Source of the DNA: Thermococcus aggregans
GTDB taxonomy: Archaea; Methanobacteriota_B; Thermococci; Thermococcales; Thermococcaceae
Assembly (NCBI RefSeq): GCF_024022995.1
Contig: NZ_CP099582.1
Span: forward strand, 1,240,001-1,304,000
Reading direction: 5' to 3'
Length of the DNA: 64,000 nucleotides
The notes beneath the pieces are model-generated. The model was not told the origin of the DNA and did not search any database. It saw only the letters and a list, made by a program, of their open reading frames with translations. Shown in pieces: positions 16,741 through 24,717 of the stretch. The translations under genes were made by a program, and so were the position numbers. Each line of letters opens with the position of its first letter. Position 1 is the first letter of the stretch.

Positions 16741-16764
16741 GTTATAAGTTGTAACTTATAAGTT
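16741..16764. promoter_or_regulatory. Palindromic element upstream of parA
   Basis: Inverted repeat TTATAAGTT-GT-AACTTATAA (16742-16761) that overlaps a perfect 12-bp palindrome AACTTATAAGTT (16753-16764). It sits between divergent parA and the sugar transporter, upstream of the parA TATA box. A related GTTATAAGT core (minus strand) lies at 15612-15622 next to the other end of the par genes. It could be an autoregulatory operator or a parS-like site; function unproven. Confidence 0.45.
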
Positions 16765-16837
16765 AGGCAAACCGAAAGACTAATAACACTCCAGAACGAA
16801 CATTACTAATGCGCTGATGCACTAAGGAGGTGATTAC

Positions 16838-18163
16838 GTGGTTGAGTTCAACTATAAACGCGTTTTTCTGCTTGGATTTGGGTTCTTTGGGATAAGCATA
16901 ATATGGTCCCTATACAACGCATACATCCCGATTTTCCTCCAAGATACATTCAAGATGAGCAGAACCGTGACGGGCTTTGTAATGACAATCGATAACCTCT
17001 TTGCAGTGTTGCTGTTGCCGTTTCTTGGTGCCCTCAGTGATAAAACAAGGACAAGGATAGGACGTAGAAAGCCCTACATTCTCCTCGGAGCTCCTTCAGC
17101 AGCTTTGCTTTTCGCCCTCATCCCAATAGCAAGGAGATACGAGAGCCTTGCACTCTTTATGGGGACGATAATCTTCATGAACTTCTTTATGGCGCTCTTC
17201 CGGTCTCCAGTAATAGCCTTTATGCCGGATATAACCCCAAGTGAAAAGAGAAGCCAGGCTAATGGGATTATAAACTTCATGGGAGGTATTGGAGCCCTAC
17301 TTGCGTACTTTGGTGGAAAGGTTCTCTACGATATTAACTATGCATATCCGTTCTTTACTGGAGCAGTGATAATGCTCATTGCTAACCTCCTCGTTGTTTT
17401 CTTTGTGCCGGAACCTGAGGAATACCGCGTTCCCGGAGAAAAAATGGATATCAAAAAGCTCATAAAAGAAACCTCAAAGAAGAGCTTTGGCGAACTTAAA
17501 GAGAACCTCAAGGATGTATTTGCAAGTAAAGAAAGAAGCCTGCTCTTTATCTTGTTCTCGATCTTTCTCTGGTTCATAGCGTTTAATTCGGTGGAGACAT
17601 TTTTCACAAGCTATGCAAAGTACCACCTTGGAATTGAAGAGAGCACTGGGGCATTCATGATGGGCGTCGTTTCACTCAGCTTTATGCTCTTTGCAATTCC
17701 GGCGGGGTTCATTGGTGGGAGAATTGGAAGAAAAAAGACAATAACCACTGGGTTGATTCTCACAACGGCAGTAATGATATTGGCTTATCTCCTGGGAGAA
17801 ACTTCAAAACCCCAGAGCAGCGCATTAACCGACCCGCTGGTGCTCAAATTCATGGGACTATTTTTCTTCGGTGGTATAGGCTGGGCAATGGTAAACGTCA
17901 ACTCCCTTCCAATGGTTGTTGATATGACAACAGAAGAGAAGCTTGGAGGCTACACTGGACTTTACTACTTTTTCAGCCAAGCTGCAAATCTCATAGCTCC
18001 TCCTTTAGCCGGAGCATTCCTTGATGTTATTGGCTATAGCACTTTGCTCCCCTTCGCGGCAGTGTTCTTCATACTGGCTACTTTAACAGTTCAATTCGTT
18101 AAAAGAGGGGACATAAAACGCGGAGGTGATGACGTCTACGAGCTGATACCGGATATGGATTGA
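16838..18163 (+). CDS. MFS sugar transporter, GPH/SUT-like
   Basis: A 441-residue, 12-helix major facilitator. The motif SDKTRTRIGRRKPYI between helices 2 and 3 is typical of the glycoside-pentoside-hexuronide and sucrose transporter branch, with a second copy-like IGGRIGRKKTI after helix 8. GTG start at 16838 follows aaggaggtga. It should import a sugar or disaccharide by cation symport. The divergent neighbour is parA; the next gene on the same strand is a hydrolase after a 131-bp gap. Confidence 0.85.
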   Translation: MVEFNYKRVFLLGFGFFGISIIWSLYNAYIPIFLQDTFKMSRTVTGFVMTIDNLFAVLLLPFLGALSDKTRTRIGRRKPYILLGAPSAALLFALIPIARRYESLALFMGTIIFMNFFMALFRSPVIAFMPDITPSEKRSQANGIINFMGGIGALLAYFGGKVLYDINYAYPFFTGAVIMLIANLLVVFFVPEPEEYRVPGEKMDIKKLIKETSKKSFGELKENLKDVFASKERSLLFILFSIFLWFIAFNSVETFFTSYAKYHLGIEESTGAFMMGVVSLSFMLFAIPAGFIGGRIGRKKTITTGLILTTAVMILAYLLGETSKPQSSALTDPLVLKFMGLFFFGGIGWAMVNVNSLPMVVDMTTEEKLGGYTGLYYFFSQAANLIAPPLAGAFLDVIGYSTLLPFAAVFFILATLTVQFVKRGDIKRGGDDVYELIPDMD

Positions 18164-18294
18164 TGTGATAAGAATGAAAAGGCTTAACGGAGGCGTGGTA
18201 ATAAACAAGAACTTCCTTCCCCAGTAGGAGCAACTACAGCGCTAGTATCAATGCCAATGAGATGGCACATGAAAGAACTTGAGGTGACCGAAAG

Positions 18295-19155
18295 ATGCTC
18301 TGGGAGATAGTTCTTCTTGCATTGGCCTTGTTTTTTGCCTTTGTCTTCTTTGTGGCCTATAAAATGACTACTCCGCCAAGAAGAGTCAAAAATTGGACTC
18401 CAAAAGATGTCGGGCTTGAGTATGAGGATATTACCATATCAACCACCGACGGACTAAAGCTGAAAGGTTGGTGGATAGACAGAGGGAGCGAAAAAACGAT
18501 AATTCTCCTCCATGGATACGCTTCAAGCCGGTGGAGCTTTTACATTATCCCAATGATAGAAACCCTTGCAAAAAACGGATACAACGTTCTGGCCTTCGAC
18601 TTTAGAGCCCACGGAGAGAGCGAGGGCAAATACACCACAGTTGGAGATAAAGAGCTCATAGACCTTGTCTCCGCTATTGACTGGCTTAAAAGAGAAAAAC
18701 CAAACAGCGCCAACCGTATTGGTTTGGTAGGCTATTCCATGGGTGCTATGGTGGCAATTAGGGCTCTTGCAGAAGATGAAAGAGTTTGCTGTGCCGTTGC
18801 GGATAGCCCTCCCATGCATTTGGACAAAACGGGAACCAGAAGTTTAAGGTACTTTGCAAACCTACCGGAGTGGCTTTATCCCTTTGTGAAGCCCATCTCA
18901 AAAATGATTACCGGGACTAGAGAAGTACACCCAATAACATACGCCGATAAAATCAAAAAGCCTCTTCGTTTGATAGCGGGCAAAAAAGATCCCATAGTTA
19001 AAGTTGAAGAGGTTAGGGAGTTTTACGAAAGAAATAAAGAGATAAACCCGGACGTTGAACTTTGGGTCACGGAGGCAGCACATGTGAGGACAATTCAGCT
19101 TATGCCCGAGGAGTACAAGCAAAGGATTCTGCAGTTTTTCGAGAAATACCTTTGA
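18295..19155 (+). CDS. Alpha/beta hydrolase with N-terminal membrane anchor
   Basis: 286 residues. Residues 3-24 form one hydrophobic helix (VLLALALFFAFVFFVAYKM), then an alpha/beta hydrolase fold: oxyanion region LLHGYASSRW, nucleophile elbow GYSMGA, acidic residue near AGKKDPIVK and catalytic histidine in TEAAHVR. The fold resembles the Bem46/serine-aminopeptidase-like group. It is probably a membrane-tethered esterase or acyl hydrolase of unknown substrate. The 131-bp gap upstream has an in-frame-looking fragment that I cannot assign. Confidence 0.82.
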   Translation: MLWEIVLLALALFFAFVFFVAYKMTTPPRRVKNWTPKDVGLEYEDITISTTDGLKLKGWWIDRGSEKTIILLHGYASSRWSFYIIPMIETLAKNGYNVLAFDFRAHGESEGKYTTVGDKELIDLVSAIDWLKREKPNSANRIGLVGYSMGAMVAIRALAEDERVCCAVADSPPMHLDKTGTRSLRYFANLPEWLYPFVKPISKMITGTREVHPITYADKIKKPLRLIAGKKDPIVKVEEVREFYERNKEINPDVELWVTEAAHVRTIQLMPEEYKQRILQFFEKYL

Positions 19156-19163
19156 TTTTTCTT

Positions 19164-19196
19164 TCTCACTCCCAGTGAAAACAACCTTTAAGTATT
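19164..19196 (+). promoter_or_regulatory. TGM-like operator and promoter of the GAPDH gene
   Basis: TCTCAC-TCCCA-GTGAAA (19164-19180) matches the Thermococcales glycolytic motif TATCAC-N5-GTGATA with two mismatches. It lies directly upstream of a TATA-like ctttaagtatt (19186-19196). Known TGM sites placed upstream of the TATA box mediate activation of gluconeogenic genes by Tgr/TrmBL1, which fits GAPDH. Confidence 0.6.
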
Positions 19197-19226
19197 TCAC
19201 TTGCATAAAATAATCTGGTGAGAAAA

Positions 19227-20231
19227 ATGAAAGTCAAAGTAGGAGTTAACGGCTATGGAACTATAGGAAAGAGAGTTGCCTATGCAGTTTCAAAGCAAGA
19301 TGATATGGAGCTAATAGGAGTTACAAAGACGAAGCCGGACTTTGAAGCATATCGGGCTAAAGAACTTGGAATCCCTGTTTATGCCGCGAGCGAAGAGTTT
19401 TTGCCAAGGTTCGAGAAGGTAGGCTTTGAAGTTGCCGGAACCCTTGATGATCTTCTTAACGAGGTTGACGTCATAGTCGATGCCACTCCTGGAGGAATGG
19501 GTGAGAAGAACAAAGCTCTCTACGAAAAAGCGGGAGTTAAGGCAATATTCCAGGGTGGAGAGAAGGCAAGCGTTGCGGAGGTCTCATTCGTTGCTCAGGC
19601 GAACTACGAGAAAGCTTTGGGCAAGGACTACGTTAGGGTAGTTTCTTGCAATACCACAGGCTTAACGAGAACTCTGAATGCAATAAAGGACTACATCGAC
19701 TATGTATATGCCGTGATGATTAGAAGGGCTGCGGATCCCAATGATAGTAAGAGAGGTCCCGTTAATGCCATAAAGCCCTCAGTTGAGGTTCCTTCCCACC
19801 ATGGGCCGGATGTACAAACTGTACTCCCAATAAACATTGAAACAATGGCGTTTGTTGTGCCGACAACCCTCATGCACGTCCACAGCGTAATGATCGAGCT
19901 GAAGAAGCCTCTCGAAGCAAAGGACGTCGTTGAAATCTTCGAGAACACCACAAGAGTTCTGCTCTTCGAGAAGGAGAAGGGCTTTGACAGCACAGCCCAG
20001 CTCATAGAGTTCGCAAGAGATCTTCACAGGGAATGGAACAACCTCTATGAAATAGCTGTCTGGAAGGAAAGCATTAGCGTAAAGGGCAACAGACTCTTCT
20101 ACATCCAAGCAGTCCACCAGGAGAGTGACGTTGTCCCGGAGAACGTAGACGCGATAAGGGCAATGTTCGAATTGGCAGACAAGTGGGAGAGTATAAAGAA
20201 GACGAACAAGAGCTTGGGGATCTTGAAGTGA
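19227..20231 (+). CDS. gap: Archaeal glyceraldehyde-3-phosphate dehydrogenase (phosphorylating)
   Basis: 334 residues, the usual length of the archaeal type II enzyme. [14 protein letters not shown] is the nucleotide-binding fold, VVSCNTTGL carries the catalytic cysteine at 141, and [11 protein letters not shown] with HVHSVM are conserved substrate-site segments. ATG at 19227 is used because ggtgag lies 5 bp upstream; a GTG three codons earlier is less likely. In Thermococcales this enzyme works in gluconeogenesis, as glycolysis uses GAPOR. The TGM-like site upstream supports that regulation. Confidence 0.93.
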   Translation: MKVKVGVNGYGTIGKRVAYAVSKQDDMELIGVTKTKPDFEAYRAKELGIPVYAASEEFLPRFEKVGFEVAGTLDDLLNEVDVIVDATPGGMGEKNKALYEKAGVKAIFQGGEKASVAEVSFVAQANYEKALGKDYVRVVSCNTTGLTRTLNAIKDYIDYVYAVMIRRAADPNDSKRGPVNAIKPSVEVPSHHGPDVQTVLPINIETMAFVVPTTLMHVHSVMIELKKPLEAKDVVEIFENTTRVLLFEKEKGFDSTAQLIEFARDLHREWNNLYEIAVWKESISVKGNRLFYIQAVHQESDVVPENVDAIRAMFELADKWESIKKTNKSLGILK

Positions 20232-20268
20232 TCTCAAAGTTTTTATAACCTTTTGCAAATCTTTTTTC

Positions 20269-20625
20269 ATGGAGACTGAGGAATTCATTATTGTCTTAGG
20301 TCTGCTCTTAATCCTTGCATTCTTATTATATCCCAGTGAAACTATATCCCAGACTTTCTGCGAAGGCAGTTTTGGAAAACTTGACAGCTATGATGTGAGC
20401 GTTCGAGACGGGTTTCTGAGGGTATATTACAAGGGCGAAGAAATCTTCACAGCAAAAGGCGACCAGATACTCGTTAAAAAGACAAACGTGGATTATTCAT
20501 ATTCAAAGGGCTGCTACCAAGTGAGCATAAAAGAAAAGCCCGAGAAAGCTCTCTATATTTTTATTGCCGGAGTTGTCCTAATCGGCGCGGCGTTCTATTA
20601 CATGGCTTTTCTTAAGTATCGATAA
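20269..20625 (+). CDS. Small membrane protein of unknown function
   Basis: 118 residues with a hydrophobic helix at each end (about 7-23, FIIVLGLLLILAFLLYP, and 94-112, ALYIFIAGVVLIGAAFYYM) and a soluble middle of about 65 residues. I recognise no domain. The promoter-like gtttttataa (20239-20248) is only about 25 bp from the ATG, so the mRNA may be leaderless. It converges on the amino acid permease gene. Confidence 0.65.
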   Translation: METEEFIIVLGLLLILAFLLYPSETISQTFCEGSFGKLDSYDVSVRDGFLRVYYKGEEIFTAKGDQILVKKTNVDYSYSKGCYQVSIKEKPEKALYIFIAGVVLIGAAFYYMAFLKYR

Positions 20626-20647
20626 AGCCAATGTTCCCTCCCTCCAT

Positions 20648-22873
20648 TTATCGAATCCACCTCCTGAACCAAGAGCGCCCCCCAAGGTCCTTCTTAACTA
20701 GGAAAACGGTTTTTTCACACTTCTTTGCCACCTCTACGGGTAGCTCCCCGAACAGGCTCTTGGCGAAGAGCGAGCTCTCAGAGGCGCCCATTATAACGAG
20801 GTCGTGGTTGCGGCACTCGGAGAGTATCGCGGCTTTGGGGTCGCTAGAGCGGACGACCTTCAGAGTTCCCTTAGCCCCATTTAAGAGCCTCAGAACCGGC
20901 TCAAGGCGTCGTTCTATCCTTTTTCTCTCCGTTCCTTCTGTATCAACGTACAGTACGGTAACGCTTGCACTATTTTCGAGGGCCAATATCCTCACTATCT
21001 CTGCAGCTAAAAGACTGTGGGGGCCGACAGATGTCGGAAAGAGTATTCTCTTAATTTCTCCACCCTTTCCCGGCTTCACGAGGAGTACATCACAAGGGGC
21101 TTCCACGAGCTTATCCAGGTTGCTACCGAAGATGTATCCCAGCCTCGAACGCCCCCTCCAGCCGAGAACTAGGAGGTCAGCATTCTTGTTCCTTATGGCA
21201 CTCAGTATTCCCCTGTAAACGCTGTGGGCGTAGTAGACCACACCTCTCACGTTCACATCTCCACTGAGCCCTTCCCTTACCTCCTTGAGCAGTTCCAAGG
21301 CGGGGCCCGCAAAGCGGTGCGCCTCCTCAAGGGGTGTCTGCTTCGGAACCGTGACAACGCTTACAAGAGCTAGTTCGCCGTTTTTGGCTCGGGCTATGGT
21401 CTCTCCAACCTTGGCGAGATATTGGGCATTCTTGGGGTTTGAGATGGCTACCAGAACCTTGTAGCCTTCTGGGGACCACGCCCCGAAAACGACCTCCCGC
21501 TCTGGTGCTTCCTCAACTTCCCTCGCTCCCCTGTAGCGGAAGCTGAGTGCTAGTCCTATAGTCACCCACCCAAGCGTTACGAACCACGCCGTCGGGCTTA
21601 CATCGAAGATCCATATTGAGAGAACTCCCTGCAAGGCTATGGCCGCGAGAGGTATGAATGGGAAGTAGGGCATCAGAAAACCATAATCAAGCTCGTCACC
21701 TCTTTCACGCCTTATCTTTATCACAGCAGCATTAACAAGGAGAAATATCAGCAGAAAGACTATGTCCGCGCTCGCGGCGACGTCCTCTATCGGCAGGGCC
21801 ATGGCAACCGTCACGATGATGACTGTGGAGAGGGCAAGCGCTATGTGCGGAACCCTCCTCACGGGATGAACCCTTGATATGAAGCGCGGAAGTTTTCCGT
21901 CGCGGCTTATTGCGAAGAGAACCCTCGTTGATGAGTAGATGGTAGCGTTGAGTGCTGAAGTCGAGGAGAAAATCGCCGCAAGCGTTATCAGAAGACCCCC
22001 GTAGGGCATGAGGTCCTTTATTGCCTCGCCCATGCCAACGGCCCCATGGGAGGCAAACCACGCTGTCAGGTTCTCGGGGGAAACGTCTGCCCCGACTATT
22101 GCCGCGAAGGCGAAGAGGAGGTATGTGGTCGTTACCGCTATGACCGAGTAGAGGATCGCTTTGGGTATGCTCTCCTTTGGGTCAAAGGCCTCTTCACCCG
22201 CGTGTGCTATGACCTCGTAGCCCTCGAAGCCAACGTAGGTAAAGCCCATGGCAGCCAAAACCTTAGCCCACCCGTTAGGAATAAAGTTGCTGAAGTGAGA
22301 GAGCCTCTCTGGGTGGAGGATTGTATAGAACACCGCAAAGATGCCAATAAAGAGTAAGGTTGACATCTGCCCGATGGTTATCAGGTTCTCAATGTTACCT
22401 GTTTCAGAAACACCGATGTAGTTGATAACGACAAAAATCGCTATTATCACGAGCGCAAGGACCTTTATCACAAGTTCGCTCTCAATGCTGAGTGAGGCGA
22501 ACCAGTCCGTCCCTTCGAGGAGAAAGACGGTGTATGTGGCGAAAGTTATGGCGTAGAGGCTCCCCGCGACGGTTAGAGCAAACCAGTTGAGCCAACCGGA
22601 TATGAAGCCGATCAGGCCCTTAAACGCTTCGTCTATGTAGGTGTAAGCCCCTCCTGCCGTTGGAAGTGCGGAGGCAAGTTCCGCGAAAGACATCGCAGAA
22701 AAGAGGGCGACGAGGCCGTTGAGGGCAAAAGCCACGAGAACTCCGCCGGGGCCGGCGAAGCCTATTGAAATTCCTGTTGCCACGAACACTCCAGCCCCTA
22801 TCATCATGCCCATGCCCATCATCATGAGGTGCCACATGGATAGGCCCCGTGAAAGGCCAACTTCGGTCTCCAT
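20648..22873 (-). CDS. APC amino acid permease with C-terminal universal stress protein domains
   Basis: 741 residues. The N-terminal 440 form an APC-superfamily transporter (GIGAGVFVATG-like first helix, PTAGGAYTYIDEAF, GFEGYEVIAHAGEEA). A linker leads to two UspA-like domains: about 455-585, with LVLGWRGRSRLGYIFGSN, and about 595-735, with VIMGASESSLFAKSLFGE. ATG at 22873 is chosen because GGAGG lies about 8 bp upstream. The USP domains bind nucleotide in relatives and may tune transport. Its GC content is visibly higher than neighbouring genes, which may mark a different origin. Confidence 0.88.
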   Translation of the reverse strand: METEVGLSRGLSMWHLMMMGMGMMIGAGVFVATGISIGFAGPGGVLVAFALNGLVALFSAMSFAELASALPTAGGAYTYIDEAFKGLIGFISGWLNWFALTVAGSLYAITFATYTVFLLEGTDWFASLSIESELVIKVLALVIIAIFVVINYIGVSETGNIENLITIGQMSTLLFIGIFAVFYTILHPERLSHFSNFIPNGWAKVLAAMGFTYVGFEGYEVIAHAGEEAFDPKESIPKAILYSVIAVTTTYLLFAFAAIVGADVSPENLTAWFASHGAVGMGEAIKDLMPYGGLLITLAAIFSSTSALNATIYSSTRVLFAISRDGKLPRFISRVHPVRRVPHIALALSTVIIVTVAMALPIEDVAASADIVFLLIFLLVNAAVIKIRRERGDELDYGFLMPYFPFIPLAAIALQGVLSIWIFDVSPTAWFVTLGWVTIGLALSFRYRGAREVEEAPEREVVFGAWSPEGYKVLVAISNPKNAQYLAKVGETIARAKNGELALVSVVTVPKQTPLEEAHRFAGPALELLKEVREGLSGDVNVRGVVYYAHSVYRGILSAIRNKNADLLVLGWRGRSRLGYIFGSNLDKLVEAPCDVLLVKPGKGGEIKRILFPTSVGPHSLLAAEIVRILALENSASVTVLYVDTEGTERKRIERRLEPVLRLLNGAKGTLKVVRSSDPKAAILSECRNHDLVIMGASESSLFAKSLFGELPVEVAKKCEKTVFLVKKDLGGRSWFRRWIR

Positions 22874-22874
22874 T

Positions 22875-23060
22875 CTACCGCCTCCTCTCAACTACAGCAT
22901 GCCTCACAGAGTTAACTTTTTGCTTTATCCTGCGTCTTCTGCGGGATTCCCTTATCTTTTTCATCTCCTCGATTATTTTCTTTGACTTATAGAGGAGAAA
23001 GAGCATGAGCGAGTATGCACCGGTTATTATTCCAACTCCAATTATCTGGGAGCTATTCAA
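22875..23060 (-). CDS. Small membrane protein next to the APC permease
   Basis: A 61-residue ORF from a TTG start preceded by ggggagataa. It has one membrane helix (VGIITGAYSLMLFLLY) and a strongly basic tail (RRRRRIKQK). Its stop codon overlaps the ribosome binding site of the permease, so it is probably translated upstream of it in one mRNA. No family recognised; it could be a permease accessory peptide. Start codon uncertain. Confidence 0.5.
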   Translation of the reverse strand: MNSSQIIGVGIITGAYSLMLFLLYKSKKIIEEMKKIRESRRRRRIKQKVNSVRHAVVERRR

Positions 23061-23305
23061 TTATCTCCCCCCACTTTAATCATTCTACCTCATTAATCCG
23101 AAAATGGAGGTTAAAAAATTGACCCTCATTTGAGCAGGTTTCAGCAGAATATGCGGTAGAAATAGGGAAGGAGTTAAGACCTAACCTCAGCACAAGAAGT
23201 ACTTACTCCCTTGGATATCCACACTCTCCAAGAAGTAGCTCAAAAAATTAGATTGTGAAGCCTAATTCATGCGAAAGCTAATTTTCTGTTCATCCTTTGT
23301 TTGGT

Positions 23306-23596
23306 TTACAGCCCCAGTTTTTTCTTCACTTCCTCTGCTTTCATTCCCCTCACAAGCACATCCTTTTCCCTGCTCGTCTCTCCCCTGACCAGCTCAACTT
23401 CCGCACCCAGAAGTTCCGAGAGAAACTTGACGAGCTCTTTGTTGGCCTTTCCCTCCACTGGTGGGGCCTTGATTTTAACTTTAAGCCTGCCGCGCCACTC
23501 ATCAATCCCTCCAATCTCGTTCTTCTTAGCCTTTGGTTGGACATAGACCAAGAGAAGCGTCCCCTCTTTGGTTTCCTTTAGGAATTTCGCGCTCAT
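23306..23596 (-). CDS. UPF0235/DUF167 (YggU) family protein
   Basis: 96 residues of the DUF167 family: LLVYVQPKAKKNEIG, VKIKAPPVEGKANKELVKFL and LVRGETSREKDV are the conserved blocks. The fold is known from structural genomics but its function is not. ATG at 23596 is preferred, with GGAGGG 6 bp upstream. It follows the HEPN-like gene by 14 bp. Confidence 0.85.
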   Translation of the reverse strand: MSAKFLKETKEGTLLLVYVQPKAKKNEIGGIDEWRGRLKVKIKAPPVEGKANKELVKFLSELLGAEVELVRGETSREKDVLVRGMKAEEVKKKLGL

Positions 23597-23610
23597 GTTA
23601 AACCCTCCAG

Positions 23611-24108
23611 TCAACTAATAACTGGAACTCCAACAATGTATGGGGGCAAACCATTAGGATAGCGTTTCATAAATCGCGCGTAGTTCTTTTTGAATACTTC
23701 GGTATCCTTTACTTCGCGTAACCACTTCTCGACACCTTCAAGGATATCCATCACAAATATGCGGACGTCGATATTCAAAGCATCCTCTAAAATGTTACAA
23801 TGAAAAATATTTGATGTACCAGTTGGTTCAACAAAAATAACTCTAGAATAATTGCTTTTGGGATGTTGAGAGGTGCCCTGATGTACAAATGAACATCTAA
23901 AATAATAGCAATCCTCCCCGGTTAGGCATCCTTTGTACTTCTCTCCCACATACTTGTTAAACCACTCAATATATCGCTGTTTTGTAGCTTTCCCATCTTC
24001 TGAGCTGAGTGCACCACAGATATCTGGGAGCGTCAATGCAGCCAACAACGCAAGATAATACAAATTGTTGTCCAAAGCTTTCTTGATTTGGGATATTAAT
24101 TCTTCCAT
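23611..24108 (-). CDS. HEPN-like protein of unknown function
   Basis: 165 residues, start ATG 24108 with GGAGGG upstream, overlapping the end of the DUF402 gene by 13 bases. The first 80 residues are mostly helical (LALLAALTLPDICGALSS) and contain RCSFVHQG, an R-x4-H motif at 71-76 of the kind that forms the RNase site in HEPN domains. The remainder (IFVEPTGTSNIFHC) is not recognisable. Similar short proteins occur scattered in bacteria and archaea. HEPN assignment rests on this motif and helical context; nuclease activity is inference. It is more AT-rich than its neighbours. Confidence 0.5.
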   Translation of the reverse strand: MEELISQIKKALDNNLYYLALLAALTLPDICGALSSEDGKATKQRYIEWFNKYVGEKYKGCLTGEDCYYFRCSFVHQGTSQHPKSNYSRVIFVEPTGTSNIFHCNILEDALNIDVRIFVMDILEGVEKWLREVKDTEVFKKNYARFMKRYPNGLPPYIVGVPVIS

Positions 24109-24617
24109 CTCAGTCCCTCCAGTCCGTATTCCCAAACTGTTTTCGGTGGGAAGTCATTGCGCTTAAGCTTTTCGAGTATTTCCCCTGCAACCCGATATGC
24201 GAAGTCAAAGGTTTCTTTGTCAATCAGCCCGTAGGTGAGGGCCATCTCAAGCTCGTCTTCATCGAGGAGAAAAGCCCTGCCGTCGGGGAATATGAAAACG
24301 TCTAGGAAGAGGTCGAGCATCTCTATCGTGTTCCCCTCGCGCTTCGTGTATGCTAAAACGTCCACGTAAAGCCCCTTGAAGTTGCCCTCCTCGTCGTAGA
24401 CTTTCAAAACATCATAGTTCTCTCCAGCAAAGGCGAAGTAAACCATGGTGTAGCCGTTCTTGATAACTTCAACACCGTCTACCCTTAGAGGGACGAGCAT
24501 TCCTTCAAAGCGAGATTTAGCTACAACTACCTCTCCCATGTCAGCTATAAGCTCGTCTTCCCTCTCAAGGACTCTATTTGGAATGCGCCTGTAAATAAGG
24601 TGAATTTTCCTAGACAT
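24096..24617 (-). CDS. DUF402 (FomD/FAU-1-like) domain protein
   Basis: 173 residues. YDVLKVYDEEGNFKGLYVDV, EMLDLFLDVFIFPDGRAFLL and DEDELEMALTYGLI are the conserved acidic DUF402 core, found in nucleotide phosphatases such as FomD-like proteins and at the C-terminus of the RNA-binding protein FAU-1. A nucleoside di/triphosphate hydrolase or RNA-related role is possible. ATG 24617 (MSRKIHL) is chosen; upstream codons lack family similarity and overlap the GlyRS end. Confidence 0.75.
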   Translation of the reverse strand: MSRKIHLIYRRIPNRVLEREDELIADMGEVVVAKSRFEGMLVPLRVDGVEVIKNGYTMVYFAFAGENYDVLKVYDEEGNFKGLYVDVLAYTKREGNTIEMLDLFLDVFIFPDGRAFLLDEDELEMALTYGLIDKETFDFAYRVAGEILEKLKRNDFPPKTVWEYGLEGLRWKN

Positions 24618-24717
24618 TTCCCATCCATATCGATATAGCGGGGTTAGTTTAAAAGTTATTGCATCTGTTAATTTGTTTTGGGCACCCAAAGAGAAGTAAT
24701 TCAAAGGGAAGGAATTT

